Source: Bacillus sp. 1780r2a1
GTDB taxonomy: Bacteria > Bacillota > Bacilli > Bacillales > Bacillaceae_H
Direction of reading: 5' to 3'
DNA length: 64,000 nt
Assembly (NCBI GenBank): GCA_024134725.1
Contig: CP099863.1
Location: forward strand, 3,407,258-3,471,257
Every line of letters begins with the position of its first letter. Positions within the stretch are counted from its first letter, which is position 1. The translations under genes were made by a program, and so were the position numbers. The notes below the pieces were generated by a model. The model saw only the letters and a program-made list of their open reading frames with translations, searched no databases and was not told the origin of the DNA. Below, piece by piece: positions 53,799 through 64,000 of this stretch.

Positions 53799-53984
53799 CT
53801 TTTAAAATAAGAGAATCCATTTCATGATATAATAAACGAAAAGTTCCTTTTAAAAAATGATAGCGATTGCATTTAAAAGTTTTCTTGTATAACTTAGTGG
53901 AATTTTTAAAAAAGAGCATTTGCAAAACAAAACTCATTTCAGTAAAATATATTCAAAGGGTAATGATTGGTAAAAAAAAGAAGC

Positions 53985-54020
53985 AAAAAAATAGTTTACT
54001 CCTATATAGAAGTAAACTAT
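53985..54020 (-). terminator. Terminator of sigA
   Basis: AATAGTTTACTTCTATAT/ATAGGAGTAAACTATT hairpin followed by seven U residues on the minus strand. Confidence 0.85.
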
Positions 54021-54036
54021 TAATTCATCTTAAATT

Positions 54037-55167
54037 CTATTCTAAGAAATCCTTTAAACGTTTGCTGCGGCTTGGATGTCTTAACTTACGCAATGCTTTT
54101 GCTTCAATTTGACGAATACGTTCACGCGTTACGCCAAACACTTTTCCAACTTCTTCAAGCGTACGTGTACGACCATCATCTAAACCAAAACGAAGACGTA
54201 GCACATTTTCTTCACGATCTGTTAACGTATCTAAGACGTCTTCTAATTGTTCTTTCAATAATTCGTAGGCAGCGTGCTCAGAAGGCGATGTTGCATCTTG
54301 ATCTTCAATGAAGTCACCTAGATGAGAGTCATCTTCTTCACCAATAGGCGTTTCAAGTGAAACAGGCTCTTGAGCAATTTTTAAAATTTCACGTACTTTT
54401 TCTGGTGTTAAATCCATATCCTCTGCAATCTCTTCTGGAGATGGCTCACGACCTAAATCTTGCAGTAATTGACGTTGAACACGAATTAACTTGTTAATTG
54501 TTTCTACCATGTGTACAGGAATACGAATTGTTCTCGCTTGGTCTGCAATTGCACGAGTAATCGCTTGACGAATCCACCATGTTGCATACGTACTAAATTT
54601 ATAACCTTTACGGTAATCAAACTTTTCAACTGCTTTAATTAAGCCCATGTTTCCTTCTTGAATTAAATCTAAGAAAAGCATACCGCGTCCTACATATCTC
54701 TTAGCAATACTTACAACTAGACGTAAGTTTGCTTCTGCTAAACGACGCTTAGCTTCTTCATCGCCTTCTTCAATACGTTTTGCCAAGTTAATTTCTTCTT
54801 CAGCAGATAGAAGGTCTACACGACCAATTTCTTTTAAATACATACGAACAGGGTCATTGATTTTTACTCCTGGTGGTACGCTAAGGTCATTCAAATCAAA
54901 CTCTTCTTCCTTAGACAATTGTTGAATATCTGGATCCGCATCTTCATTTGCTTCCGCTTCGCTCATCACTTCAACACCTTGTTCCCCAAGGAATTCGTAA
55001 TATTCATCCATCTGGTCGGACTCAATTTCAAAATTCGCCATGCGTTCGGCAATTTCTTCATATGTGAGAACACCACGTTTTTTACCAATTTCAGTCAATT
55101 GTTCTTTGACTTGCTCTATTGTTAAATCTGAATCAAGTTGCTTTGAATGTGCTGATTTTTCAGCCAT
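54037..55167 (-). CDS. sigA: RNA polymerase housekeeping sigma factor SigA
   Basis: 376 residues from the ATG at 55167, with GGAGGGG before it. An in-frame extension to 55227 has no ribosome site. Region 1.1 is short and acidic. Region 2 has [27 protein letters not shown] and the -10 recognition helix [23 protein letters not shown]. Region 4.2 is [31 protein letters not shown]. It is last in yqxD-dnaG-sigA. Confidence 0.98.
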   Translation of the reverse strand: MAEKSAHSKQLDSDLTIEQVKEQLTEIGKKRGVLTYEEIAERMANFEIESDQMDEYYEFLGEQGVEVMSEAEANEDADPDIQQLSKEEEFDLNDLSVPPGVKINDPVRMYLKEIGRVDLLSAEEEINLAKRIEEGDEEAKRRLAEANLRLVVSIAKRYVGRGMLFLDLIQEGNMGLIKAVEKFDYRKGYKFSTYATWWIRQAITRAIADQARTIRIPVHMVETINKLIRVQRQLLQDLGREPSPEEIAEDMDLTPEKVREILKIAQEPVSLETPIGEEDDSHLGDFIEDQDATSPSEHAAYELLKEQLEDVLDTLTDREENVLRLRFGLDDGRTRTLEEVGKVFGVTRERIRQIEAKALRKLRHPSRSKRLKDFLE

Positions 55168-55230
55168 CAAATCCCCTCCTTCCAAAATTTTGAGGACACC
55201 TTTTTTAAAAGTGGGACTAATAAACACGTT

Positions 55231-57039
55231 TTATTTTAACGCCTTTTTTAATTCCAAAATTTCCATTGCAATTGTCGCAGCTCTTACATAATCCTTTTGA
55301 CGCTCCGCTTCTTGCCTTTGCTGCTCTTTGTCTTTTATTATGGACTTCTTTTCATAATTCAACACTTGTTGAATGTAATCATGCAACGCTTGCTCCGACA
55401 ATTCTTCGTTAATTGACATCATCGCTAGTTCCGAAGCTAAACCTGTCAGGTTTGAATCAGGAATACGTTCGATAAAGTTGCTTGGGTTAGGACTATAACC
55501 TTCTTCATAGTACCCATATAAGTACGTCACAAGAGCCCTATGTTCTTCTATATTAAACTGTGCTTGAAGCATATCTTGAATCCGAAACGCTATATCCCTG
55601 TCTTTTAGCATATATGCAATTAAATGCCTCTCTGCATTTTCATGTGCAGGAAGGAGGTTCTTTTTTGTGACAGGATGTCTTGATATAGTATTTCTATTCC
55701 AAGAATCATTATCCTTTTTCTTTTTCACTTCATGGCGAACTTGTTGTTGCTGTTCTTTTAAAGCATCTAATGAAATTGAAAACTCTTGAGACAGCTGCCT
55801 TAAATAATAATCTTTTTCGACCGCTTTTGTTAATTGACTAATTGCTTTTAACACTTCGTCAATATACTTCATACGATCGGCTTCAATCTGCAAGTTTTTA
55901 CCACGTCGCAAATATCGCATTTTAAATGCCATAAGCGTCAAGCTGTTTTCAATAACTTCGTTTCGAAACTTTGCTGCTCCAAACTCTTTTATATAATCGT
56001 CAGGGTCATATCCATCTGGCATCATAGCGACTTTTACTGAGCAGCCTGCATCTGTTAAAATATTCACAGCTTTATACGCGGCTTCAATACCTGCTGAGTC
56101 TGCATCATAGCATAAAATAACGGATTCAACATTTCGACGGATGATTTTAGCCTGCTCTTCGGTAAGCGCGGTACCCATCGTAGCGATGGACTGCTGACAC
56201 TCCGCAGTCACCGATGAAATAACGTCTGCGAATCCTTCAAATAAAATGACTTGTTGATTTTTTCTAATGTGTTTTTTGGCACGGTGAAAATTGTAGAGTG
56301 TACGACTTTTATTAAAGATCGAAGTTTCGGGACTATTTAGATACTTAGGCTGCCCTTTTATCTCTTTTAATAGGCGCCCTGAAAAAGCAATGGTTCTCCC
56401 TTGTAAATCTGCAATGGGAAACATAACTCGATCTCGAAACCGATCGAAATAACTTTCTTCTTGGTTTCGTTTAATAATAAGACCTGCAGCTTCCATTTCA
56501 TCTGGCTTGAATCCACGCTTTGTTAAAAATTTAGTAACAAAATCCCAGGAATCCAGTGCATATCCAATTTCAAACTCATCTATGATTTCCCTTGTGAAAC
56601 CACGGTTAATTAAATAATCATATGCTTCCTGGCCCTCTTTTGTATTTACCAATAAATGATGATAAAATTTCTTTAAAAGCTCATGTGCATCAACCAGGGC
56701 ATTTTCTGACTTTGAACCCTCGGAGCTCGGCTGTTGAACTTCATATTCAAATGGAATATTCCCTTTATCAGCAAGGTGTTGAGCAGCTTCGGTAAACGAA
56801 AGCCCCTCTAAATCCATAACAAATGAAAATGCGTTTCCTCCAGCTCCACACCCAAAGCAATGATAAATTTGCTTGTCTGGCGATACGGAAAATGATGGTG
56901 TATTTTCCCCATGAAACGGACATAGCCCGAAATAATTTCGGCCCTGTTTGGTTAGCTGCACATGGTCGCTTATGACATCGACAATATCTACTGAACGTCG
57001 AATACGATCAATCACTTCATCGGGAATTCGATTTGCCAT
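55231..57039 (-). CDS. dnaG: DNA primase
   Basis: 602 residues. The N-terminal CHC2 zinc finger (CPFHGENTPSFSVSPDKQIYHCFGCGAGG, Cys/His ligands at about 40-64), the Toprim catalytic core (EGFADVIS and CYDADSAGIEAA with the acidic metal ligands), then a helicase-binding C-terminus (about 450-602). It makes RNA primers at the fork with DnaC helicase. The 63 bases to sigA hold no terminator. Confidence 0.97.
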   Translation of the reverse strand: MANRIPDEVIDRIRRSVDIVDVISDHVQLTKQGRNYFGLCPFHGENTPSFSVSPDKQIYHCFGCGAGGNAFSFVMDLEGLSFTEAAQHLADKGNIPFEYEVQQPSSEGSKSENALVDAHELLKKFYHHLLVNTKEGQEAYDYLINRGFTREIIDEFEIGYALDSWDFVTKFLTKRGFKPDEMEAAGLIIKRNQEESYFDRFRDRVMFPIADLQGRTIAFSGRLLKEIKGQPKYLNSPETSIFNKSRTLYNFHRAKKHIRKNQQVILFEGFADVISSVTAECQQSIATMGTALTEEQAKIIRRNVESVILCYDADSAGIEAAYKAVNILTDAGCSVKVAMMPDGYDPDDYIKEFGAAKFRNEVIENSLTLMAFKMRYLRRGKNLQIEADRMKYIDEVLKAISQLTKAVEKDYYLRQLSQEFSISLDALKEQQQQVRHEVKKKKDNDSWNRNTISRHPVTKKNLLPAHENAERHLIAYMLKDRDIAFRIQDMLQAQFNIEEHRALVTYLYGYYEEGYSPNPSNFIERIPDSNLTGLASELAMMSINEELSEQALHDYIQQVLNYEKKSIIKDKEQQRQEAERQKDYVRAATIAMEILELKKALK

Positions 57040-57080
57040 GTTAACAGCTCCGTATTTCTATAGTAATTCTTCATTAAAAG

Positions 57081-57566
57081 CTAAATTCCTTCACGTTTCG
57101 ACAATATTTTTTCGAGCGCTGTACTGAACTTCTCTCTGTCTTCATCGCTAAAAGCTTTAGGGCCTTTTGAATAACGACCTGCTTTTCTTTCCTTTGCTGA
57201 AACATATCGAAAAAAAAGAACCGTATCCATATCACTCTCACTATATACTTTTCCACGTGGAGACAATACATAAACCCGTCGACTAAGAAGCATGCTCGCT
57301 AACCCCGTATCCTGTGTTACAGCGATGTCTCCTTGCTGAACGTGATTTAAAATGTATAAATCTACTGCTTCTTTCTCACTATCTACGTAAACCCACTTAC
57401 CCGCTGAAGGGTTTGTTTGCATGTGAGCATATGAAGCAACAAAAATAACCTCAACGCAGTATGTATGTGCTAGTTCTACAATCTCTTTTTTTACAGGACA
57501 CGCATCAGCATCGACAAAAATCGTATAGTTTCTTTTGCTATAACTCTGTATTCTACATCCCTCCAC
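57081..57566 (-). CDS. yqxD: YaiI/YqxD family protein (DUF188)
   Basis: 161 residues. Family signatures are TIFVDADACPVKKEIVELA, VYVDSEKEAVDLYILNHVQQGDIAVTQD and LLSRRVYVLSPRGKVYSE. It resembles PIN-like nuclease folds with conserved Asp residues. The GTG at 57566 is the most likely start but its ribosome site is weak; GGAGGG lies just inside it. First gene before dnaG, as in B. subtilis. Function not established. Confidence 0.85.
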   Translation of the reverse strand: MEGCRIQSYSKRNYTIFVDADACPVKKEIVELAHTYCVEVIFVASYAHMQTNPSAGKWVYVDSEKEAVDLYILNHVQQGDIAVTQDTGLASMLLSRRVYVLSPRGKVYSESDMDTVLFFRYVSAKERKAGRYSKGPKAFSDEDREKFSTALEKILSKREGI

Positions 57567-57640
57567 AGATTCCTTCTACCATTTGTAATTTCATGTAGAT
57601 TGCGTTTGTCGAATACTTTTTAGACTCGATCCTTGACATT

Positions 57641-57669
57641 TATATAAATAGTTTATTCGTTCTTCACAA
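57641..57669 (-). promoter_or_regulatory. Candidate SigA promoter of yqxD-dnaG-sigA
   Basis: TTGTGA (57664-57669), a 17-base spacer and TATATA (57641-57646), about 75 bases before yqxD. Transcripts from here would cover all three genes. The rest of 57567-57848 is A/T-rich. Confidence 0.5.
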
Positions 57670-57772
57670 AGTCTAAACCTAAAACTATTCTTTTTTATCA
57701 CAATTTTTAATTATAATATAACTACGCGATATTTTCTACCATAAAGTTAAGGAATAGCTCGTTATGCAAAGG

Positions 57773-57794
57773 GCCATCATTCAGGAATGATGGC
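57773..57794 (-). terminator. Possible terminator of yqfL
   Basis: Perfect GCCATCATTC/GAATGATGGC hairpin with a two-base loop, but only a short U-run (CCUUU) on the minus strand. Confidence 0.5.
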
Positions 57795-57848
57795 TCATAA
57801 AGCAATACGGTATTGTCACGTCATTTTTTAGCTCTGCTGACAACTGCA

Positions 57849-58655
57849 TTATTTTTTTTGTTGAATGATTTTTGCAATAATCCCAGCAGTCTCTTCTACA
57901 GCTCGATTTGAGACGTCGACTACTTCACATCCAATTTTATCGACAATCCCTTGGAAGAAATCTAACTCTTCTTTAATTCTTTCGATATTTGCGTAGATAG
58001 CTTGGTCATTTAATCCTAATGACTTTAAACGCTCTTTGCGAATGTCATTTAACTTATCAGGACTGATCATTAGACCAATGCATTTTTTAGGTGACACGTG
58101 AAAGAGTTCTTCTGGTGGATCTACTTCCGGTACGATTGGAACATTAGCCACCTTTAAGCGTTTATGAGCTAAAAACTGAGACAATGGTGTTTTTGACGTT
58201 CGTGATACGCCAATGAGTACGATATCCGCTCGTAAAATACCTCGTGGATCTCGTCCATCATCATATTTAACTGCAAATTCAATCGCTTCTACTTTTTTAA
58301 AATAATCATCATCTAACTTGCTAACTGTTCCTGGTTCGTACCTTGGCGATAACTGATACGATGATTGAATTTTGTCAATAAGTGGTCCGATAATATCAAA
58401 AACTTCCACGCCTTTTTTAGCCGCTTCGTTCAGCAAAAAGCTGCGCATTTCTGGTTTCACAAGTGTAAACCCAATAATTCCATTGTTCAACTTAGCTAGA
58501 GATACTACTTCCGCTAGCGTAGCTGTATCTTCCACATAAGGAACTCTTTTAATAATAAATTCCGTCATATTAAATTGACTGGAAGCTGCTTTGACAACTA
58601 ATTCTGCTGTTTCCCCAACCGAATCCGAGATTACATATAAGCATGGGTTGTTCAT
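57849..58655 (-). CDS. yqfL: PEP synthase/PPDK regulatory kinase-phosphorylase
   Basis: 268 residues, DUF299 family. The P-loop-like [17 protein letters not shown] is at about 148-164; [14 protein letters not shown] at the start and [22 protein letters not shown] later are family segments. It adds ADP-dependent phosphate to PEP synthase or PPDK and removes it. It lies directly downstream of ccpN, the gluconeogenesis repressor, and B. subtilis YqfL influences CcpN activity. Confidence 0.92.
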   Translation of the reverse strand: MNNPCLYVISDSVGETAELVVKAASSQFNMTEFIIKRVPYVEDTATLAEVVSLAKLNNGIIGFTLVKPEMRSFLLNEAAKKGVEVFDIIGPLIDKIQSSYQLSPRYEPGTVSKLDDDYFKKVEAIEFAVKYDDGRDPRGILRADIVLIGVSRTSKTPLSQFLAHKRLKVANVPIVPEVDPPEELFHVSPKKCIGLMISPDKLNDIRKERLKSLGLNDQAIYANIERIKEELDFFQGIVDKIGCEVVDVSNRAVEETAGIIAKIIQQKK

Positions 58656-58691
58656 TTTGGCACATCCCCTTAATCATTTTAATCACTTCGA

Positions 58692-59333
58692 TTATAATAC
58701 TTCATCATGAGCCAGTGCTACTAGTAATTTTGTGATATTTGTTTTTGTCACTCTTCCTACTACTTCAAGTCCTGCATCTACTTTTTTCACCACGGGAATG
58801 GCATCAATTTGTTTCTCAATCAACACCTGTGCAATATCAATGAGCAGCTCTTCACGATGACAATATGTAATATTAGGCATCCTAGTCATAATAATGTGAA
58901 CAGGAATTGATGTAAGCTCTTGCTTTCCAATACTTGCACGCAGCAAGTCTTTTCGAGATAGAACTCCTACTAATAACGACTGTTCATCCACAACAAACAA
59001 TGTTCCTACATCTTCGAGAAACATCGTACAAATTGCATCGTATACAGACACATTTTCATTGACTACAACAGGGATAGATTGATAGTCCTGAACTTGGATT
59101 TTTTTTATTTTATCCGTTAAAAGTTGCGCTCCTGTTTTTCCCGTATAGAAATACCCCACGCGAGGCCGTGCTTCTAAATAACCTGCCATTGTTAAAATCG
59201 CTAAGTCCGGTCGAAGTGTTGCCCGTGTCAAGTTTAGCTTATCTGCAATATGCTCTCCAGTAATGGGACCTTGGTCTTTTACAATCTGTAAGATATGTTC
59301 TTGTCTTTTATTTAGTTCGATTTTAATCACCAC
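58692..59333 (-). CDS. ccpN: Transcriptional repressor CcpN
   Basis: 213 residues. An HTH (LNKRQEHILQIVKDQGPITGEHIADKLNLTRATLRPDL region at about 7-45) is followed by GYFYTG and two CBS domains (about 75-210). It matches CcpN (YqzB), which represses gapB and pckA on glucose. Start choice is unclear: GTG at 59333 and at 59330 follow CTAGGTG, and neither has ideal spacing. It is next to yqfL as in B. subtilis. Confidence 0.93.
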   Translation of the reverse strand: MVIKIELNKRQEHILQIVKDQGPITGEHIADKLNLTRATLRPDLAILTMAGYLEARPRVGYFYTGKTGAQLLTDKIKKIQVQDYQSIPVVVNENVSVYDAICTMFLEDVGTLFVVDEQSLLVGVLSRKDLLRASIGKQELTSIPVHIIMTRMPNITYCHREELLIDIAQVLIEKQIDAIPVVKKVDAGLEVVGRVTKTNITKLLVALAHDEVL

Positions 59334-59509
59334 CTAGCCGTTAAATGTGACATACTATTTATAAAAACATTATATACTTTTTATTTAAAAGTAAAAGATG
59401 AAAAGATATATTTTTTAAAAGGATTTTTTATTCTATCACGTTACGTCCAAAAAAACATGAAAGATGCTTGTCACTTTTCTAATCGCTATTGTTTTTTTAA
59501 AACAACAGT

Positions 59510-59550
59510 AAAAAGGGCGTCTCAAATATCACTTTATCTTGAGGCACCCT
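59510..59550 (-). terminator. Terminator of the era-yqzL-recO operon
   Basis: Imperfect arms GGGTGCCTCAA and TTTGAGACGCCC on the minus strand around a 12-base loop, followed by five U residues. The rest of 59334-59580 is A/T-rich; no T-box leader or glyQS gene is present. Confidence 0.75.
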
Positions 59551-59580
59551 CACATTATATTATAGAACTTACACGTAACC

Positions 59581-60348
59581 TTATTCGCTTTTAGTTGGCA
59601 ATGCCGCTTTCAACGATTCCATTTGAGTTAAAAATCGCTTTGTTTTTAAATACAGGCCTGAATACTCATCATAATATTGATCAATAATAAAGTGCAACTG
59701 TTTTTTCGTTTCAGGCTTGACTGAAATAGACCCTAGCCTTTTTAGATCCATATAATAAAATAAACGCAGTAATTTAACGGACGTGGGCGTAAGTTTAAAG
59801 TGATAAGGATCTTTTTCTAGGCAACGGTGACAAATAAAGCCCCCTTCTCGTACAGAAAAGTGAAAGGTTCCTTCTTTTGCATGACAAACCGCGCATTCAT
59901 CGAGAATTGGATATAACCCCAGTACATTCAGCATCTTCATTTCATAAATATACGTTAAGATTTCAGTATCGTATCCTTCATTCATATAATGAATCGTTTG
60001 GTAAAGTAGCTCAAAAAGAAAGGGGTTTGGCTTGTTGTTATCTGTTCCTTTATCCGTTAATTCAAGAATATAAGAAGCATACGCGGTTGTGAAAATATCT
60101 TCGCGTATGCTTCTCATAGAAGAAATCACTTCACCTTGCTGAAGAGTTCCCATTCCTGAACCTGCCTGTATAAAGAAATAGCCATACGTAAATAACTGTG
60201 TCACAGAAGCTAAACGACTACTAGGCTTTTTCGCACCTCTTGCCATTAAGCCTACCTTGCCCAATTCACGTGAATAGATGGTTACAATTTTATTTGATTC
60301 ACCATAGTCATTCGTTCGAATAACAATACCTTCACATTTTTTAAACAA
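59581..60348 (-). CDS. recO: DNA repair protein RecO
   Basis: 255 residues: N-terminal OB fold ([36 protein letters not shown]), then helical domain with the zinc cysteines (C-x2-C in CAVCHAKE and GFICHRCL, about 150-180). It loads RecA with RecR and anneals strands. The start is TTG 60348 after AGGTGAT. It follows yqzL. Confidence 0.94.
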   Translation of the reverse strand: MFKKCEGIVIRTNDYGESNKIVTIYSRELGKVGLMARGAKKPSSRLASVTQLFTYGYFFIQAGSGMGTLQQGEVISSMRSIREDIFTTAYASYILELTDKGTDNNKPNPFLFELLYQTIHYMNEGYDTEILTYIYEMKMLNVLGLYPILDECAVCHAKEGTFHFSVREGGFICHRCLEKDPYHFKLTPTSVKLLRLFYYMDLKRLGSISVKPETKKQLHFIIDQYYDEYSGLYLKTKRFLTQMESLKAALPTKSE

Positions 60349-60373
60349 ACTTTATCACCTACTATTGGGAAGG

Positions 60374-60517
60374 CTACGAAACTGGAGAATTGAGACCTTC
60401 AGGATCATCTTCGTGTGCTTCAGGCCCTTCTATTACCTCTTTTTCAAGTTCTTTGAAAAGAAGGTATGTATCGATACTACCTGTTTGTGAAAAGACGTTC
60501 CAAGTAAAATTTAACAT
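60374..60517 (-). CDS. yqzL: YqzL family small protein
   Basis: 47 residues, beginning MLNFTWNVFSQTGSIDTYLL and with an acidic C-terminal half (GPEAHEDDPEG). AGGTGGGAG precedes the ATG. It matches YqzL, found between era and recO in Bacillus. Function unknown. Confidence 0.88.
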   Translation of the reverse strand: MLNFTWNVFSQTGSIDTYLLFKELEKEVIEGPEAHEDDPEGLNSPVS

Positions 60518-60634
60518 AGAACTCCCACCTTTCTAATCGTATAGATCAGATACAATTTCAATTCCTTACGTTTAGAATAGCCTTCCTAGCTAAAATCATG
60601 TAACACAATTTTTTACAATTTATGACGTGTTAAC

Positions 60635-61540
60635 TTAATATTCATCTTCTCGGAATCCATAATCTCTTAAATGTGATGCACGGTTACGCCAATCTTTTTG
60701 TACTTTAACCCAAAGTTCTAAGAAAACTCTTGAGCCTAATAAAGCTTCAATGTCAGCACGCGCTTTTCTACCTACTTCTTTTAACATTTTTCCTTGCTTC
60801 CCGATCACAATACCTTTTTGAGAATCACGTTCAACAATAATTGTTGCCCCCACGTATATTGCACCGTTATCTCGCTTTTGCATAGAGTCCATGACAACTG
60901 CAATAGAGTGGGGAATTTCTTCGCGAGTTGAATGCAATACCTTTTCACGAATTAATTCTGTAATGATAAAACGTTCTGGATGATCCGTCACTTGATCAGC
61001 AGGGTAGTATTGTGGACCTTCTGGAAGTACTTTTTTAATTTGATCTAACAAACGCTCTACGTTGTTTCCTTGCAAAGCAGAAATTGGGATAATCTCAGCA
61101 AAAGGATATAAATCCTTATATGTTGTAATGATTGTAAACAGCTCATCTGGATGAATTTCATCAATTTTGTTAATGACTAAAAACACTGGTGTTTTTGTCT
61201 CTTTTAAACGTTCAATGATAAATTCATCACCACGGCCTAATCCTTCAGCTGCGTTTACCATAAACAGCACAAGGTCTACTTCTTTTAAGGTATTTTGCGC
61301 AACTTTCATCATAAAGTCTCCAAGCTTATGCTTAGGTTTATGAATCCCAGGTGTGTCAATGAACACAATCTGTGCCTCATCTTCCGTATAAACGCCTTGA
61401 ATTTTATTACGAGTTGTTTGTGGCTTGTCGCTCATAATGGCGATTTTTTGTCCAATTACTCGATTTAAAAAGGTAGACTTTCCAACATTAGGTCTACCAA
61501 TAATTGAAACAAAACCTGATTTAAATGTATGATTACTCAT
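60635..61540 (-). CDS. era: GTPase Era
   Basis: 301 residues. G1 [10 protein letters not shown]2/G3 region [14 protein letters not shown]4 NKID, G5 SALQ. The C-terminal KH domain has [21 protein letters not shown]. It assists 16S rRNA maturation and 30S assembly. It lies 141 bases after dgkA, where cdd usually sits, and has its own promoter-like -10. Confidence 0.97.
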   Translation of the reverse strand: MSNHTFKSGFVSIIGRPNVGKSTFLNRVIGQKIAIMSDKPQTTRNKIQGVYTEDEAQIVFIDTPGIHKPKHKLGDFMMKVAQNTLKEVDLVLFMVNAAEGLGRGDEFIIERLKETKTPVFLVINKIDEIHPDELFTIITTYKDLYPFAEIIPISALQGNNVERLLDQIKKVLPEGPQYYPADQVTDHPERFIITELIREKVLHSTREEIPHSIAVVMDSMQKRDNGAIYVGATIIVERDSQKGIVIGKQGKMLKEVGRKARADIEALLGSRVFLELWVKVQKDWRNRASHLRDYGFREDEY

Positions 61541-61645
61541 GTAAAGCCTCCGATGATTGATCCATTCATAGTATTCTTACTATCTTTTCTCCAACACGTA
61601 ATAAGTTCAGCGTGCTGTAAAAAGAGAAAATCTTACTATAGCATC

Positions 61646-61654
61646 ATTATAGCA
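61646..61654 (-). promoter_or_regulatory. Candidate extended -10 promoter of era
   Basis: Minus-strand TGC-TATAAT is a perfect extended -10; no good -35 hexamer lies 17 bases upstream. It lies in the 141-base gap between dgkA and era. Confidence 0.5.
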
Positions 61655-61681
61655 CAACGCTATATGTGGAATACAAACAAC

Positions 61682-62065
61682 TCATGAAAAGAAGATGTAT
61701 TTCCAAAAGATTAGCATGCCAATAATCACAGCAAAACACGCATAAACCAACACTGCCGCAGCGGCAGCATCCTTTGCGTGCTTTGCTAAGGGATGACGTT
61801 TAGTTGTAATTAAATCCACTGTTTTTTCAACAGCTGTGTTCATCAGTTCCAAGCTAAACATACCTGCAATTAACAGTAAAACAATCAACCATTCTGTTAA
61901 TGAGATACGAAACCAAAAACTCGCTAGGATGACTACAAAAGAAGCCAAAACGTGAATTCTCATGTTCGCTTCCTTTGCAACCACATACCTAAAACCTTCT
62001 ATTGCATAGCCAAAGCTACGGACCAAACGTCTTATTTTTCCCCTATCGCGTAAGGCCATACTCAT
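61682..62065 (-). CDS. dgkA: Undecaprenol kinase DgkA-like
   Basis: 127 residues with three hydrophobic helices. Conserved family features are [12 protein letters not shown] near residue 33, [13 protein letters not shown] near 73 (catalytic Glu and Asn), and [15 protein letters not shown]. In Bacillus this diacylglycerol-kinase-like enzyme phosphorylates undecaprenol. It overlaps ybeY by 23 bases. Confidence 0.93.
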   Translation of the reverse strand: MSMALRDRGKIRRLVRSFGYAIEGFRYVVAKEANMRIHVLASFVVILASFWFRISLTEWLIVLLLIAGMFSLELMNTAVEKTVDLITTKRHPLAKHAKDAAAAAVLVYACFAVIIGMLIFWKYIFFS

Positions 62066-62513
62066 CTAAAATGTCCTTTTGACGTGTAAACATTTGCTTC
62101 TCGTCTTCAGCCGTTTCGTGATCATAACCAAGCAAATGTAAAAACCCATGTACGGTTAAAAAACCTAGTTCACGCATAAAGGAGTGGCCATACTCTTCAG
62201 CTTGCTCAATTGTTCTTGGGACAGAAATGATAATATCCCCTAACACTCGCGGCATTTCCTCACCAAAAATTTCAATTTCACCTTCGCCCATTTCCTCTAA
62301 AGCAAAAGAAATAACATCCGTTGGTTTGTCCTTGTCACGATATTCACGATTGATTTCTTGAATGCGCTCATTGTTTACAAACGTGATTGACACTTCCGTT
62401 CCATCTTCTACACCTTCTTTAGCAGCAGCTACCGCTAATAAGGCTTCTAACGTTTCTTTTTGTTCATTTTTTATTTCATTTGTTTCATCAATAAAGTCAA
62501 TTAGTAAACTCAT
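62043..62513 (-). CDS. ybeY: rRNA maturation endoribonuclease YbeY
   Basis: 156 residues with the metal site [12 protein letters not shown] (three His), and [16 protein letters not shown] as the family motif. It contributes to 16S rRNA 3' end processing and quality control. It overlaps pgpH by ATGA. Confidence 0.96.
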   Translation of the reverse strand: MSLLIDFIDETNEIKNEQKETLEALLAVAAAKEGVEDGTEVSITFVNNERIQEINREYRDKDKPTDVISFALEEMGEGEIEIFGEEMPRVLGDIIISVPRTIEQAEEYGHSFMRELGFLTVHGFLHLLGYDHETAEDEKQMFTRQKDILDEYGLTR

Positions 62514-64000
62514 GCTTTCACCTTCTGTTTTTTTAATTCAGGATACTCAATACGAGAATGGAATATACCGTTTAGCGTTTCACAAAGAGCTTGTCTGATT
62601 AATTCCAATTCTTTTAATGTAATGTCACATTCAATAAACTGCTTATCTTCAACCCTGTCATTAATAATGCTGCGCACAATTTTCTCAATTTTTTCTGGGG
62701 TTGGATTTGGCATTGAACGCACAGCAGCCTCTACGCTGTCTGCAATGCAGATGACGGCGGCTTCTTTTGTTTGGGGTTTAGGCCCTTCGTAACGATAGTC
62801 TTCTTCTTTTATCTCTTCTTCTGTTTGTTCCAGCGCTTTATGATAGAAAAACTTTAACAAAGATGTTCCATGATGCTGTTCCGCAATATCAACAATCTCT
62901 TTGGGTAGCTTATGTTTGCGCAAAATAGCTGCTCCGTCTGTTGTATGAGACGTGATGATATTTTTACTAACTTTTGGAGATAGCGCATCATGTGGATTGC
63001 GAATATTCATTTGGTTTTCAATAAAATACTGAGGCCGCTTCGTCTTACCAATATCATGATAATAGGCCCCTACACGTGCGAGCAAGCCGTTGGCCCCAAT
63101 AGTTTCACAAGCGGCCTCTGACAAGTTAGCTACCATTACGCTATGATGATACGTACCCGGCGTTTCGGTTAAAATTTTTCTCAGTAAAGGATGGTTGGGA
63201 CTAGATAGCTCAATTAGTTTCATCGTCGATAAAATCCCAAAGCCACTTTCAAAGAAAGGGAGCAAACCAATAGCTAATACTGAAGAAATAATACCAGATG
63301 CCATTGCCATTAAGCTATAGTAGCCAAGCTCCACCGTATCTAACTGACCATTTTTAATAAAAATAATGGATAGACTAACGATAACATTCATTAGTGCAAC
63401 AACAAGTCCTGCTTGTAGCACTCTTGCTTTGCGCTGTTTGTCCATTAAAAACAAAATGGCTGTAATATTACTAATCAACAAGTAAATCCCTATATTCATA
63501 TTAAAAGCTGTTGTCAATTCACCGTTAAAGATAATGCTACCGCAAATGGCAAAGAGTATGCTAGAGATAATCGCAATCTTCTCATTCATTAACACTCGCA
63601 GCAGAATACCACCAACAGCCACAGGGGCTAAATAGCCAATTTCAGATAAATCAATTCGTTGAAAAAAGCTTAAGATCTTCATTAAAGCAATCGTAATGCT
63701 CGTGATAATCGCATATAAAAGGAGTGGCTTATATGTATTTGCATGAAAGCCGCGCAAATAAAAAGCTGCTCCGCCAATCATAATAATAATTAACAAGCTT
63801 AAGCCAATAAACGGCTGCAGCATTCCTTTATTATTTAACAGCCCAGCAAGCTGAAGCTGGCGGTAGATATCGGCATTAATGAGCTGATTTTCTTCCACAA
63901 TAATTTGACCTTGCTTAATTCTTACAGGCTCTACTTTCTCAACTGCTGCCTGGCGATTTTCAGATGTTTTTTGTGGGTCATAAATAACATTTGGAATAAT
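62510..64000 (-). CDS. pgpH: Cyclic-di-AMP phosphodiesterase PgpH, C-terminal part
   Basis: The gene enters from the right edge; 496 codons are visible in frame to base 64000. The part in the window contains the end of the extracellular 7TMR-HDED domain ([17 protein letters not shown]), seven membrane helices, and the cytosolic HD domain with [25 protein letters not shown] and EQHHGTSL, which hold the metal ligands. It degrades c-di-AMP. It lies upstream of ybeY-dgkA-era as in B. subtilis yqfF. Confidence 0.95.
   Translation of the reverse strand: MIPNVIYDPQKTSENRQAAVEKVEPVRIKQGQIIVEENQLINADIYRQLQLAGLLNNKGMLQPFIGLSLLIIIMIGGAAFYLRGFHANTYKPLLLYAIITSITIALMKILSFFQRIDLSEIGYLAPVAVGGILLRVLMNEKIAIISSILFAICGSIIFNGELTTAFNMNIGIYLLISNITAILFLMDKQRKARVLQAGLVVALMNVIVSLSIIFIKNGQLDTVELGYYSLMAMASGIISSVLAIGLLPFFESGFGILSTMKLIELSSPNHPLLRKILTETPGTYHHSVMVANLSEAACETIGANGLLARVGAYYHDIGKTKRPQYFIENQMNIRNPHDALSPKVSKNIITSHTTDGAAILRKHKLPKEIVDIAEQHHGTSLLKFFYHKALEQTEEEIKEEDYRYEGPKPQTKEAAVICIADSVEAAVRSMPNPTPEKIEKIVRSIINDRVEDKQFIECDITLKELELIRQALCETLNGIFHSRIEYPELKKQKVKA

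Noticed and set aside
53867-54112. Plus-strand reading frame over the sigA terminator
   Set aside because: Lys/Leu-rich product of an A/T-rich region, no ribosome site, overlaps the sigA end; not a gene.
57632-57648. TTGACA followed by TATATAA on the plus strand
   Set aside because: The spacing is only a few bases and no gene follows on that strand; it overlaps the better minus-strand promoter.

Overview
The window is one uninterrupted stretch of low-GC Firmicute chromosome. Gene content and order follow the Bacillus subtilis yqh-yqg-yqf region closely (gcvT/gcvP, yqhHG, comG, yqg genes, pst, pbpA, sodA, yqfZ-ispG, nfo-cshB, ispH, sigA-dnaG, recO-era, pgpH). Differences from B. subtilis (phoU in the pst operon, zur next to znuCB, an extra Na/Pi cotransporter, an acyl-CoA dehydrogenase, no glyQS or cdd in the recO/era block) suggest a Bacillaceae species outside the subtilis group, such as Bacillus (Priestia) megaterium. 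That species call is inference. There is no prophage, insertion sequence, integrase or CRISPR array.

Layout. 1-2.9 kb: glycine cleavage genes behind a tandem glycine riboswitch. 3.0-6.5 kb: yqhH/yqhG, yqzE and a cupin protein. 6.5-10.6 kb: complete seven-gene comG operon (DNA-uptake pseudopilus). 10.7-20.7 kb: mgsR, small conserved proteins, a metallo-beta-lactamase-fold hydrolase, M14 peptidase, LTA synthase, glucokinase, rhomboid protease, a DUF92 protein, 5-formyl-THF cyclo-ligase and L33. 20.9-24.7 kb: a three-gene, translationally coupled accessory operon: DUF4912 protein, a GH57-like/GT4 fusion and a nucleotide-sugar pyrophosphorylase. 24.9-38.7 kb: yqzDC, phoU-pstBACS under a four-repeat PhoP box, pbpA, an MFS protein, sodA, five tRNAs, yqgC, a Na/Pi cotransporter and yqgB. 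38.7-45.5 kb: a chemoreceptor relic, an MFS transporter, yqfZ-ispG, yqfX, yqfW and the zinc operon znuC-znuB-zur behind a Zur box. 45.6-51.9 kb: nfo-cshB, yqfQ, ispH, yqfO-trmK. 52-64 kb: cccA, acyl-CoA dehydrogenase with a cre site, sigA-dnaG-yqxD, yqfL, ccpN, recO-yqzL-era, and pgpH-ybeY-dgkA, with pgpH cut by the window edge.

Most genes are housekeeping. Phosphate homeostasis is a theme: high-affinity Pst, PhoU, a Na/Pi symporter that also ends in a PhoU domain, and a second PhoP-type repeat array near it. Glucose and carbon control appears as glcK with a cre-like site, ccpN/yqfL (gluconeogenesis control) and cre at the acyl-CoA dehydrogenase. The least explained system is the DUF4912/GH57-like/GT4/nucleotidyltransferase operon, where the GH57-like domain has lost the residues expected for catalysis.
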